Part shown: one piece after another, positions 16,310-24,308 of the stretch
How the letters are laid out: each line of letters opens with the position of its first letter
Numbering within the stretch: the first letter of the stretch is position 1
Source: VFMC01 sp050248155
GTDB taxonomy: Bacteria > Actinomycetota > Acidimicrobiia > Acidimicrobiales > Ilumatobacteraceae
Assembly: GCA_050248155.1 (NCBI GenBank)
Contig: JBFWSW010000002.1
Coordinates: 1 to 64,000 of the forward strand
Direction: 5' to 3'
Length of the DNA: 64,000 bases
Notes under the pieces: model-generated
Database searches by the model: none
Seen by the model: the letters and a program-made list of their open reading frames with translations, nothing else
Told to the model about the DNA's origin: nothing
Position numbers and translations under genes: made by a program

Positions 16310-17107
16310 GTGAACGAGTTGGCAGGCCCGGGTGACGATCCGATCTCGGTGTCCCGAGACGGCGCGATCGCGACGGTACTGCTCGACCGGCCCCAGCGGG
16401 CCAACGCGATGGACGCCCGCTTCTTCGAGTCGATGTCGGCGGCGCTCCGCGGCATCGCGACCGACGAGTCGATTCGCGCCGTCGTGCTCGCGGGTGAGGG
16501 CAAGCACTTCTGTGCCGGGGGCGACCTGCGCCATCCGCTGTTCGACGAACCCGACGCCGATGCGCGGCGGCCGCAGATCCAGGCGGCCTATGACGTCACC
16601 GAGCAGCTGCTCGACCTGGACGTGCCCGTCGTGTGCGCGATCCAGGGCCGGGTCGCAGGAGCCGCCACCGCACTCGTCCTGGCATCCGACATCCGCATCG
16701 CCGCACCGTCGACCGTGTTCAGCCTCGACTTCGTCCGCCTCGGCCTGTCGCCCGACATGGGTGTCTGCTGGTTGCTCACCCCGGCGATCGGCACGTCGCG
16801 TGCGCTCGAGATGGCGCTGTCGGGCGACTTCGTCGACGCCGAGACGGCGCACGCGTGGGGGCTCGTGTCGAAGGTGGTCGACGAGGGCGGCCAGCGCGAG
16901 GTGGCCATCGAGACGGCGCAGCGCCTGGCCCAGCACCCGCGAGCCGGCATGGCTGCCATCCGCCGACTCGTGCGCAACGCGCACACGATGCCGCGCGCCG
17001 AGGGGTTTGCTGCCGAAATCCGTTCGATGAACTCGCTCATCGCCACCGCCGACGCGCAGGGTCGTCTGGCCGTCTTCCGCTCACGGGCGACCCGCGGAGC
17101 GTCCTGA
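16310..17107 (+). CDS. Enoyl-CoA hydratase/isomerase family protein (crotonase fold)
   Basis: The 265-residue product shows RANAMD, the oxyanion-hole segment GKHFCAGGDL, and GRVAGAATALVLASDIRIAA. In the catalytic stretch SLDFVRLGLSPDMG the position of the first hydratase Glu appears to be Phe, while the second Glu is kept in LEMALSG, so it may be an isomerase or another crotonase activity rather than a classic hydratase. GTG 16310 follows GAGGGGAACG. It is divergent from the acyl-CoA dehydrogenase and leads an operon of four closely packed genes. Confidence 0.85.
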   Translation: MNELAGPGDDPISVSRDGAIATVLLDRPQRANAMDARFFESMSAALRGIATDESIRAVVLAGEGKHFCAGGDLRHPLFDEPDADARRPQIQAAYDVTEQLLDLDVPVVCAIQGRVAGAATALVLASDIRIAAPSTVFSLDFVRLGLSPDMGVCWLLTPAIGTSRALEMALSGDFVDAETAHAWGLVSKVVDEGGQREVAIETAQRLAQHPRAGMAAIRRLVRNAHTMPRAEGFAAEIRSMNSLIATADAQGRLAVFRSRATRGAS

Positions 17108-18180
17108 TGGCGGTGCCGACAGCGCGTGACGCCTCGGCCACCGCCGACGCCCTCGGGCGGTTCCTCACCCACGAGCTCGGGTTGGCCGCGATCTCGGTCG
17201 ACATCCTGCCCTCGTCGATGGGCACCGGCTTCTCGAGCGAGTCCGTCATCTTCGACGCGATGGTGACGTCCGCCGACGGCGCGACCGATCAGCTGCAGTG
17301 CGTCGCGCGCATCGAGCCCACCGGGTACGGCCTCTACCAGGCGTTCGACCTCGAATCGCAGTGGCGCGTGATCGACACCCTGTGGCACCTGGGCTCGGTG
17401 CCGGTCCCTCGCATCATCGCCCACGACACGACGGACGGCGAGTGGCTCGGACGGCCGAGCTTCGTGATGGAGCGCGTCGACGGCGTCGCGCCGGCCGATT
17501 CGCCGCCGTACACCGTTCGCGGCTGGATGGTCGATGCCTTGCCGGCCCAGCGGCGGCAGGTGTACGAGCGCGGCCTCGACGTGCTGGCCGAGGTCCACCG
17601 GGCCGACTGGCGGCGTCTGGGCCTCGAGTTCCTGCTCGACTCGACGATCAACCCCGTCGGGGTCGAGCGGCAGCACGAGCACGACGAGCGGTTCCTGCGG
17701 TGGATCGCGCAAGGTCGGGAGCTCCCGCTCTGCGAGCAGGCCTCAGCGTGGCTCAGAGCGCACTTGCCCGACGACGACGAGCAGGCGCTCTCGTGGGGCG
17801 ACGCGCGCCTCGGCAACATGTTGTTCCGCGACTTCGAGCCGGTGGCGGTGCTCGACTGGGAGATGGTCACGGTGTCACCTCGCGGGGCTGACCTCGGATG
17901 GTGGCTCGTGTTTCACATGATCCACACGATCGGCATCGGTCGGCCGAGCCTCGACGGCATCCCCACCGATGACGAGGCTGTCGCTCATTACACACGTGTG
18001 AGCGGTCACTCCGTGCGCGATCTGCACTTCTACGAGGTGCGTGCGGCCCTCCGTGCTGCGTTGCTGCTCATCCGGTACGGCGATCACCTCGTATCGACCG
18101 GAGTGCTCGCTGCCGATGCCCCTCGCACGCCATCGACCCCGGCCCTCGTCGTGCTCGAACGACTGCTGGATCAGGGCTGA
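17107..18180 (+). CDS. APH-like phosphotransferase family protein
   Basis: This 357-residue protein has the aminoglycoside-phosphotransferase/choline-kinase-like fold: an N-lobe with FVMERVDG as the hinge, and the catalytic loop SWGDARLGNMLF with the metal site AVLDWEMVTVSP (DFG-like DW). In actinobacteria and animals such domains accompany acyl-CoA dehydrogenases (the ACAD10/11 type), where they phosphorylate 4-hydroxyacyl-CoAs. That role would fit the neighbours, but it is inference. Its ATG overlaps the previous stop (TGATG), indicating coupling. Confidence 0.8.
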   Translation: MAVPTARDASATADALGRFLTHELGLAAISVDILPSSMGTGFSSESVIFDAMVTSADGATDQLQCVARIEPTGYGLYQAFDLESQWRVIDTLWHLGSVPVPRIIAHDTTDGEWLGRPSFVMERVDGVAPADSPPYTVRGWMVDALPAQRRQVYERGLDVLAEVHRADWRRLGLEFLLDSTINPVGVERQHEHDERFLRWIAQGRELPLCEQASAWLRAHLPDDDEQALSWGDARLGNMLFRDFEPVAVLDWEMVTVSPRGADLGWWLVFHMIHTIGIGRPSLDGIPTDDEAVAHYTRVSGHSVRDLHFYEVRAALRAALLLIRYGDHLVSTGVLAADAPRTPSTPALVVLERLLDQG

Positions 18181-18202
18181 AGCCCACAGGCCGAGGAGGA
18201 CC

Positions 18203-19294
18203 ATGCTCTCACCGCTCGACGACTACCCCTACCACCAGATCGCAGAACCGCTGAACGTCGTCGGGACGAGCGACCGCAACTTCTACGACCGCTACTACTT
18301 CAACCTGTTCCACCCCGAGCGGAACCTGTTCGTCACCGCGGGGCTGGGCCAGTACCCGAACCTGGGCGTGACGGACGCGTACATGGCTGCCACCACGCCC
18401 GACCGGCAGCGCGTCGTGCGGGCGTCGCGCGAGCTCGGCGATGACCGCAGCGACACGAGCGTCGGGCCGATCTCGGTGAAGATCATCGAGGGACTGCGGC
18501 GCCTCGAGCTCCACGTCGCCCCGCACGGCGGCAGCCTCGAGCTCGACGTCACGTGGCGACCGTCCATCCCGGCGTTCCTCGAGGCGCGCCACGTGAACCG
18601 GCGCGGCGCGCGCATCACGACCGACACGTCGCGGTTCGCGCAGACGGGGTTCTGGAGCGGGACGATGCGCATCGGCGACGAGCGGTTCGAGCTGCGTGAT
18701 GGCGAGTGGCTCGGTGGGCGTGATCGTTCGTGGGGCATCCGGCCCGTGGGCGAGCCCGAACCCGTCGTCCGCCGCAGCGGCGAGGGCCCGGCCGGGTTCT
18801 TGTGGATCTACGCGACGATGCAGTTCGAGCAGTCGACCATCGTGTGCATCCTGCAGGAGGACCGTGTCGGTCGCCGCTCGCTCGAACAGGCGGTCCGGGT
18901 GTTCGGCGATCCCGAGCGACCACCGGAGGATCTCGGGCGGGTCGAGCACGAGTTCCACTTCGTCGACGGCACGCGACGCATCGATCGGGCTCGGCTGCGT
19001 TTCGTGAACTACGACTCGCCGCCGCTCGAAGTCGACGTCACGCCGTTCGGCGCGAGCTACCTGTCCCTCGGGACCGGATATGGGCACGAAGACGATTGGA
19101 GGCACGGCATGTACCAGGGTCCGTCGAAGGTGGAGCACCACGAGTACGACCTCACCGCGAGCGACGCGGCCCGGCGCACACACGGGCTGGTCGACAACGT
19201 CGCGGTGTACGAGACGGGGGGCGAGGTCGGGTACGGGTTGTTCGAGAACGCCGTGCTCGGCGTGAACGAGCGCTACGGGCTGGGTCTCCGGTGA
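18203..19294 (+). CDS. Hypothetical protein, AttH/lipocalin-like in character
   Basis: The 363-residue product is rich in beta-strand patterns, with many aromatic and charged residues (FFNLFHPERNLFVTAGLGQY does not occur; the visible start is NFYDRYYFNLFHPERNLFVT) and repeated segments such as WSGTMRIGDERFELRDGEW, GRDRSWGIRPVG and FLWIYATMQFEQ. The RDRSWGIR phrase is common in large actinobacterial proteins with two lipocalin-like beta barrels of AttH/hydroxyneurosporene-synthase type. No signal peptide. GAGGAGG precedes ATG 18203. It sits between the phosphotransferase and a split-barrel flavin protein, so a role in handling a hydrophobic intermediate is possible but unproven. Confidence 0.6.
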   Translation: MLSPLDDYPYHQIAEPLNVVGTSDRNFYDRYYFNLFHPERNLFVTAGLGQYPNLGVTDAYMAATTPDRQRVVRASRELGDDRSDTSVGPISVKIIEGLRRLELHVAPHGGSLELDVTWRPSIPAFLEARHVNRRGARITTDTSRFAQTGFWSGTMRIGDERFELRDGEWLGGRDRSWGIRPVGEPEPVVRRSGEGPAGFLWIYATMQFEQSTIVCILQEDRVGRRSLEQAVRVFGDPERPPEDLGRVEHEFHFVDGTRRIDRARLRFVNYDSPPLEVDVTPFGASYLSLGTGYGHEDDWRHGMYQGPSKVEHHEYDLTASDAARRTHGLVDNVAVYETGGEVGYGLFENAVLGVNERYGLGLR

Positions 19295-19755
19295 GCGGCA
19301 CCGACGACCTCGAGCGGCGCACGACCGACGTCATCCCCGACACGCACCGCGATCTTCTCGAGCTCACCACGGTCGGCCAGCTCGCGACCACGGGTCCGTC
19401 GGGCGAACCGCAGGTGACGCCCGTGTGGTTCATCTGGGACGGCAGCTCGGTGCTCATGAGCGTCACGACGGCCCGCCAGAAGTACCGCAACATGGCGCGC
19501 GACGGGCGGGCCGCGCTGTGCATCAGCGACCCTGCCGACGCGTTCCGCTACCTCGAGCTGCGTGGCCCGGTCGAGCTGACGGCGGACGAGCAGAGCGAAG
19601 GGCTCGACGTCCTGGCCCGCAAGTACCTGCGGATCGAGCACTACCCGTGGCACATGCCCGGCGACCGGCGCGTGGTCGTGCGCTTGGTGCCCGAGCGATG
19701 CAGCGTGGGGTTCCTGCCACGCGAGTACCGCGTGGGCATCCCGGCGATCGAGTGA
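19291..19755 (+). CDS. PPOX/F420-dependent split-barrel oxidoreductase
   Basis: A 154-residue protein of the pyridoxamine-phosphate-oxidase-like split-barrel superfamily: LLELTTVGQLATTGPSGEPQ, TPVWFIWDGSSVLMSV, QKYRNMARDGRAALCISDP and YLELRGPVEL. Length and motifs fit the actinobacterial branch that uses F420 or FMN in 1,2-reductions. The GTG start overlaps the previous TGA, so it is the last gene of the 16310-19755 operon. The substrate is unknown; F420 use is inferred from the family and from the six LLM enzymes nearby. Confidence 0.8.
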   Translation: MSGTDDLERRTTDVIPDTHRDLLELTTVGQLATTGPSGEPQVTPVWFIWDGSSVLMSVTTARQKYRNMARDGRAALCISDPADAFRYLELRGPVELTADEQSEGLDVLARKYLRIEHYPWHMPGDRRVVVRLVPERCSVGFLPREYRVGIPAIE

Positions 19756-19758
19756 CGG

Positions 19759-20523
19759 CTACGCGGAAGCCGCTGCCTCGAGCTGGGTGAGCGCCTCGTG
19801 TCGAGCGCGATCGAGCATCTTGGTCTGCGTCGCGAGCCCACTCACCACCAGATCGGCGTACTGCACCGCCACGTCGTCGACCGACAGCGCGCCGTCGGGC
19901 CGATACCAGTGGTACAGGGCGTTGCACATCGTCAGGATGCCCGTGGCCGCGACTTTGGGGTCGACGCTGGCCCGGACCTGTCCCATGGTCTGGCCCTCGC
20001 GGATCATCTCGCGCAGCGTGTTGTCGTGCACGTCCCGCAACGCGAGGATGTGCTTGCGGCGCTGACCCGTGAGCGCGCTGAAGTCGCGGAAGAACACGGC
20101 CGAGTTCACGAGGTTCTCGGCGTTCCCGACGACGTTGTTGTGGACGAAGGCCCAGATGCGGGTGAGCGGCTCGCCATCCATGATCTCGTGCCGCTTCAAG
20201 TTGTTCGCCCACACCTCGTGGACCTCGCTGATGATCTCGTAGAGGAGGTCCTCCTTCGCCGAGATGTAGTAGTAGAGGCTTCCCTTCAACATGCCGACCG
20301 CTTCGGCGATGTCCTGGGTCGTCGTGGCGTCGTATCCTTTGCGGTAGAAGGTCTCGGCCGCCGCTCGGACGATCTCTTCGCGGCGGGTCGTCCCGCGTTT
20401 GGTCGTGCCCGACGCGCCCGCGGCGCGCTTCGCGCCTGCCGGCATTCGCTTCGCCTTCACGGACGTGGGCGCGCGCTTGGTTCCGGGCTTGCGCCCGTTC
20501 GATGAATCCTTTGGCTGAGACAC
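19759..20523 (-). CDS. TetR-family regulator, KstR2-like; candidate regulator of the class A sites
   Basis: The 254-residue protein has an unusual Lys/Arg-rich tail of about 45 residues, then the TetR helix-turn-helix (about 48-92: FYRKGYDATTTQDIAEAVGM, KGSLYYYISAKEDLLYEI). The ligand domain ends with ALYHWYRPDGALSVDDVAVQ, a phrase close to the WYRP region of KstR2/FadR-like regulators, which sense acyl-CoAs. It lies inside the catabolic island, convergent with the PPOX gene by three bases. A weak class A palindrome at 20568 lies before its own start. The basic tail could add minor-groove contacts. Confidence 0.85.
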   Translation of the reverse strand: MSQPKDSSNGRKPGTKRAPTSVKAKRMPAGAKRAAGASGTTKRGTTRREEIVRAAAETFYRKGYDATTTQDIAEAVGMLKGSLYYYISAKEDLLYEIISEVHEVWANNLKRHEIMDGEPLTRIWAFVHNNVVGNAENLVNSAVFFRDFSALTGQRRKHILALRDVHDNTLREMIREGQTMGQVRASVDPKVAATGILTMCNALYHWYRPDGALSVDDVAVQYADLVVSGLATQTKMLDRARHEALTQLEAAASA

Positions 20524-20567
20524 GTCCTCATGCTAAGTCGCGATGAGCGTCGTGCCGGGCATGGTGC

Positions 20568-20581
20568 CAAATGGTTGTTCG
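20568..20581. promoter_or_regulatory. Weak class A operator CAAATG-GT-TGTTCG
   Basis: This sits in the 71-base gap between the KstD-like gene and the TetR gene (start 20523), where it could give autoregulation. It matches the class A half-sites imperfectly (CAAATG and CGAACA). Confidence 0.4.
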
Positions 20582-20594
20582 AAGTGCGCGGTCG

Positions 20595-22229
20595 TCATCG
20601 AGGGAGCCGCTGTGCCGCGGCAACGCCTGCGAGGTACCCGAACGTCACCGCGGGGCCCAGGGTGCTGCCCGCACCGGGATAGAGGTCGCCGAGGGGGGAG
20701 CGCGCGGTGTTTCCTGCTGCGTACAACCCGTCGATGACCCCGCCGTCTGCGCCCAGGACACGCCCGGACGCGTCGGTGACGAGGCCACCGTTCGTGCCGA
20801 TCGTTCCTGGGTGCAGCGGCAGAGCGAACAGCGGCGGCTCGAGCGGGGCGATGCGACCAGGCCCGGTCATCCCCGAGACGGTGCGGCCGAACTCGCGGTC
20901 GACCCCGTCCGCCGCCTGCTGGTTGAACCGCTCGAACGTGTCGACGAGCGCGTCGGGTGGCACACCCATCGCGATCGCGAGCTCGGCCGCCGCATCGGCC
21001 CGGATGAACCATGGAGGTGGGTCGTCGTCGGGCATCACCGACAGGATCCGATGTCGTCGCTTCACCTTGGCGTCGAACACCAGCCAGGCGCGGCGTGTCG
21101 CCGGGTCACCGGTTGCCGCACCGCGCGCGCCGATGACCTTCGAGAACTCGTGGTACGGCAAGGACTCGTTCGCGAAGCGGACGCCGGTGTGATCGACGAC
21201 GAACGAGCTGGGTGCGCCGCGCGCCCACTCGAATTGCGGCACCGGCTCGCCGTCTCGGCGTACCGTCGGGTCGAACATCGCCGGCTGTCCCCAGTACGAG
21301 CCGAGCGCGGACCGCGCCGCGCCGATCGCGGTCGCCATCAGCAGGCCGTCACCGACGTTGTTCGGGGGTGTGAGCGGCTCGACCCGGTAGCCGACGTGTT
21401 CGGCGACGAGCGAGGGGTTCCACTCGAAACCGCCGCACGCGAGGACCACTCCTCGTGCAGCCACGAGTGACGCCTGCCGTCCCGAGCGCTCGACGACGAC
21501 GCCGTCCACACTGGCGCCACTCGTGGCGAGCGCGACCACCCGAGCGTCGGTCTCGATGCGGACTCCACGATCCAGCAGCCCGCGAACCAGCATCGAGACG
21601 AGTGCTGCGCCTTTGGCGCGCACGTCGAGGGCAGCGCGGCGGTCGAGCTCCTCGGGCCCGACCCGAGTCGTCCGAAGGTCCTCGCCGAGCGTGGTGACGG
21701 CACCGAGTGACAGCAGGGTTCCCCGGCGTGCGATCCGATCAGCCCACGGCCCGAGGCCGGCTCGGGCGTCGAAGGGCACCGGTTCGACCGACCGGCCGGC
21801 TGGGCAGGCGCCGCGGACGCCCGCGCTCGCGTAGTAGTCGGCCAGCCCGCCGACGACAGCGGTTCGCAGCGGGGTGGTCCGTTCGAGGCGGGCCAGCACG
21901 TCGCCCGCAGAGCGGACGAACCGATCGACGAGCTCGCCGTCCGGGGACGCCACCGGCTGTCGCTCGGCAGCGAGTGCCTCGACATAGCGCCGAGCGGCCG
22001 CAGCGTCGTCGTGACGTTGCCTCGGCGTGCCGAACGCATGGTGGTTCCCGGGCATCCACAGCACACCGCCGGAGACCGCCGAGGTGCCGCCGATCTCGCG
22101 CGACCGCTCCAGCACCACGACGTCGGCCCCTTCGTCTCGCGCGGCGGTCGCGGCGACGAGCGCGGCCGCCCCGGAGCCGACCACGATCACGTCGGCACCC
22201 GAGGGAAGGGGCCGAACGTGCGAAGTCAC
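20595..22229 (-). CDS. FAD-dependent dehydrogenase of the 3-ketosteroid delta-1-dehydrogenase/fumarate reductase family
   Basis: The 544-residue flavoprotein opens with ADVIVVGSGAAALVAATAAR (Rossmann GxGxxx) and has VVVLERSREIGGTSAVSGG, MPGN, and near the end GTNGGLVTDASGRVLG and LYAAGNTARSPLGDLYPGAG, all typical of KstD-like enzymes. They abstract hydrides next to a ketone in a ring. GTG 22229 is preferred: the ATG at 22262 would place the start inside the operator, and GGGACA precedes the GTG. Length and motifs fit a KstD or a KstD-like 3-ketosteroid 4-ene enzyme, but substrate-binding Tyr positions cannot be verified by eye. Confidence 0.85.
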   Translation of the reverse strand: MTSHVRPLPSGADVIVVGSGAAALVAATAARDEGADVVVLERSREIGGTSAVSGGVLWMPGNHHAFGTPRQRHDDAAAARRYVEALAAERQPVASPDGELVDRFVRSAGDVLARLERTTPLRTAVVGGLADYYASAGVRGACPAGRSVEPVPFDARAGLGPWADRIARRGTLLSLGAVTTLGEDLRTTRVGPEELDRRAALDVRAKGAALVSMLVRGLLDRGVRIETDARVVALATSGASVDGVVVERSGRQASLVAARGVVLACGGFEWNPSLVAEHVGYRVEPLTPPNNVGDGLLMATAIGAARSALGSYWGQPAMFDPTVRRDGEPVPQFEWARGAPSSFVVDHTGVRFANESLPYHEFSKVIGARGAATGDPATRRAWLVFDAKVKRRHRILSVMPDDDPPPWFIRADAAAELAIAMGVPPDALVDTFERFNQQAADGVDREFGRTVSGMTGPGRIAPLEPPLFALPLHPGTIGTNGGLVTDASGRVLGADGGVIDGLYAAGNTARSPLGDLYPGAGSTLGPAVTFGYLAGVAAAQRLPR

Positions 22230-22244
22230 CTGTGTCCCATCAAT

Positions 22245-22258
22245 CAAACAGTTGGTCA
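22245..22258. promoter_or_regulatory. Class A operator CAAACA-GT-TGGTCA
   Basis: Lies between the divergent KstD-like gene (start 22229) and a VOC gene (start 22290) and could control both. Confidence 0.65.
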
Positions 22259-22289
22259 GCATACTCGAGCGGTCACGTAGGATGCCTGG

Positions 22290-22700
22290 ATGGCCATCGA
22301 GCTGACACGACCGTTCATCGATGTGGGCCTGGTCGTCGCCGACATCTCGCGCGCCGTGCACTTCTACGTCGAGCTCCTCGGGCTCGAGCACGTGGGCACG
22401 ATGCCGATGCCCGACGGCGGCACGTTGCATCGGTTGCAGTGCGGCGACGCGACAGTGAAGCTGATCGAGCCTCCGGCGCCGGCCGCCCAGGCGCCCGGGG
22501 GGAGCATCTCGTCGGCACACGGCTGGCGCTACATCACGATCTGGACTCCTGCAGTGCGCGAGATCGTCGAGCGCTGCCGGGAGGCAGGGTGCCATGTCGA
22601 GGTCGAACCCTGGGAGTTCCGGCCCGGCGTCGTCGTCGGGATCGTTGCCGATCACGAGGGCAACCTGGTCGAACTGGTGGGTCTGGCGCCGCGCGCTTGA
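22290..22700 (+). CDS. VOC (glyoxalase/dioxygenase) superfamily protein lacking metal-binding His
   Basis: This 136-residue protein has paired beta-alpha-beta modules of the VOC fold (FIDVGLVVADISRAVHFYVE, LLGLEHVGTMPMPDGG, VGIVADHEGNLVELVG). The normal first His (IDH) is Asp-Val here and the second His is also not obvious; only the terminal Glu (LVELVG) is clear. So it may not be a metal-dependent dioxygenase but a binding or isomerase-type member. It is divergent from the KstD-like gene and precedes an amidohydrolase with its own operator. Confidence 0.75.
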   Translation: MAIELTRPFIDVGLVVADISRAVHFYVELLGLEHVGTMPMPDGGTLHRLQCGDATVKLIEPPAPAAQAPGGSISSAHGWRYITIWTPAVREIVERCREAGCHVEVEPWEFRPGVVVGIVADHEGNLVELVGLAPRA

Positions 22701-22728
22701 CCCCCTCCTGCAGGCACCGGTACTCTGT

Positions 22729-22742
22729 CAAACGGTCGTTTG
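22729..22742. promoter_or_regulatory. Class A operator CAAACG-GT-CGTTTG (perfect)
   Basis: The best site in the window: both half-sites are CAAACG. It lies 23 bases before the GTG of the amidohydrolase gene, consistent with repression by occlusion. Confidence 0.85.
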
Positions 22743-22765
22743 AAGTCCGGCCGAGAGGAGAGCTC

Positions 22766-23929
22766 GTGGACACACCGATCATCGACGTCGACAGCCACAT
22801 CGCCGAGCCGCCGGACCTCTGGACCTCGCGACTCCCGTCGAAATGGGCCGACGTGGCACCGCGCGTCGTCAGCGACGAGCGTCGGGGCTTCGACCGGTGG
22901 GTCGTGGGCAACCGCAAGTTGAGCGGTGTCGCGGGTTTCGCGGTCGCCGGCTGGAACGAGTTCCCGCCCAAGTTCCCGCCCACCCAGGCTCAGGCCGATC
23001 CCGCCGCCTTCGACGCGAGGGCGCGCCTCGCGCTGCTCGATCGAGACGGCATCTACGCGCAGGCCCTGTACCCGAACCTGCTCGCCTTCATGCTGTTCGC
23101 CTTCCACAACGTGGGCGAACCGGAGTTCGTCGAGGACTGCATCCGTGCCTACAACGACTTCCTCATCGAGTTCGGCGAGCCCGCTCCTGATCGGTTCATC
23201 GCGCTGTGTGCCCTTCCGTTCTGGGACATCGACGCAGCCGTGAAGGAGCTCGACCGCGCGCACACGATGGGTCACCGTGGTGTGCTGTTCATCGGCAAGC
23301 CGCACAAGATGGGCCTCCCGGCGCTCGAGGACGACCACTGGGCCCCGCTCTTCAAAGAGGTGCAGGAGCGGAACCTGTCGCTCAACTTCCACACGGGGTT
23401 CAGCGACTACACCGAGGAGGAGTTCGTCGGCCAGCTGGGCAAGGACATGACCCGCGCCGGCTACGCCCGGTCGACCGCGCTGCAGCAGCTCGGCCTGGCC
23501 GAGACGCTCGCCGACCTCACCACGTCACGCGTCTGCGTCAAGTACCCCGACCTGAAGATGGTCATCGTCGAGAGCGGGGTCGGCTGGATCCGGTACTTCC
23601 TCGAACTGCTCGACTGGCAGTGGGTGAACTCCGGCGCCCAGGCCGACCAGCCCGACCGCGAGCTGCCGAGCTTCTACTTCAAGCGCCAGATCTACGGCTC
23701 GTTCTGGTTCGAGCGCGAGTCCGTCGGCCGCATCGCCGACCTGTACCAGGACAACCTGATGTTCGAGACCGACTTCCCGCACCCGACGAGCCTCGCGCCC
23801 GGGCCGATCTCGTCGTCGGCGCCGCCACGCGAGATGCTCGACGCGGCGCTCACCGGCCTCGACGACAGCATCAAGCGCAAGATCGCGTACGAGAACGCCG
23901 CTGCGCTGTACCACGTGGTCGGGCCCTGA
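22766..23929 (+). CDS. Amidohydrolase of the ACMSD/gamma-resorcylate decarboxylase-like family
   Basis: The 387-residue TIM-barrel protein opens with PIIDVDSHIAEPPDLW, supplying the first metal ligands (Asp/His), continues with LSLNFHTGF (third His) and ends with NLMFETDFPHPTS (catalytic Asp). This pattern is that of metal-dependent decarboxylases and hydrolases of the Amidohydro_2 family, which act on ring-cleavage or carboxylated products. GAGAGGAG precedes GTG 22766. It is followed by a VOC gene starting two bases after its stop, so both form one transcript under the perfect class A operator. Confidence 0.85.
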   Translation: MDTPIIDVDSHIAEPPDLWTSRLPSKWADVAPRVVSDERRGFDRWVVGNRKLSGVAGFAVAGWNEFPPKFPPTQAQADPAAFDARARLALLDRDGIYAQALYPNLLAFMLFAFHNVGEPEFVEDCIRAYNDFLIEFGEPAPDRFIALCALPFWDIDAAVKELDRAHTMGHRGVLFIGKPHKMGLPALEDDHWAPLFKEVQERNLSLNFHTGFSDYTEEEFVGQLGKDMTRAGYARSTALQQLGLAETLADLTTSRVCVKYPDLKMVIVESGVGWIRYFLELLDWQWVNSGAQADQPDRELPSFYFKRQIYGSFWFERESVGRIADLYQDNLMFETDFPHPTSLAPGPISSSAPPREMLDAALTGLDDSIKRKIAYENAAALYHVVGP

Positions 23930-23930
23930 G

Positions 23931-24308
23931 GTGACCGGCGAGTCGCCGTCGTCGACCGGCGTGGGGGCGGTCTCGATCGATCACGTCGGTCTGCTGGTCG
24001 ACGATCTCGACGCGGCGATGCGGTTCTACACCGAGGTGCTCGGCCTGCGCGAGCGGAGCGATCGCCCCGAGCTGCGCCTCCGGGGTGCGTGGCTCGATGT
24101 CGGTGACGGACAGGTGCACGTGTTCGAGGGCCGCGCGCCCACCGACGCCGGTCAGCACCTCGCGCTGCGCGTCGCCGACATCGAGGTCGTGGTCGAACGC
24201 CTGACCGAGCTCGGCGTCGAGCACGCGTGCTATCCCCGCGGTGAACCCACGCGGCAGGTGATCGTCCACGATCCGGCGGGGAATCGGATCGAGCTCACGG
24301 TGCGCTGA
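23931..24308 (+). CDS. VOC superfamily protein with a complete metal triad (glyoxalase/bleomycin-resistance type)
   Basis: The 125-residue protein has SIDHVGLLVDDLDAAMRFYT with the first His, QHLALRVADIEVVVERL with the second His, and RIELTVR with the Glu, so the HxE-type metal site of VOC enzymes is intact. A single-module length indicates a dimer. Isomerase, epimerase or dioxygenase activity are all possible. It starts with GTG two bases after the amidohydrolase stop and overlaps the converging second amidohydrolase by 14 bases. Confidence 0.8.
   Translation: MTGESPSSTGVGAVSIDHVGLLVDDLDAAMRFYTEVLGLRERSDRPELRLRGAWLDVGDGQVHVFEGRAPTDAGQHLALRVADIEVVVERLTELGVEHACYPRGEPTRQVIVHDPAGNRIELTVR

Noticed and set aside
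22230..22262. ATG 22262 as the start of the KstD-like gene
   Set aside because: It would place the coding start upstream of the class A site so that the operator lies inside the gene; GTG 22229 has a ribosome-site-like GGGACA and leads directly to the FAD motif.
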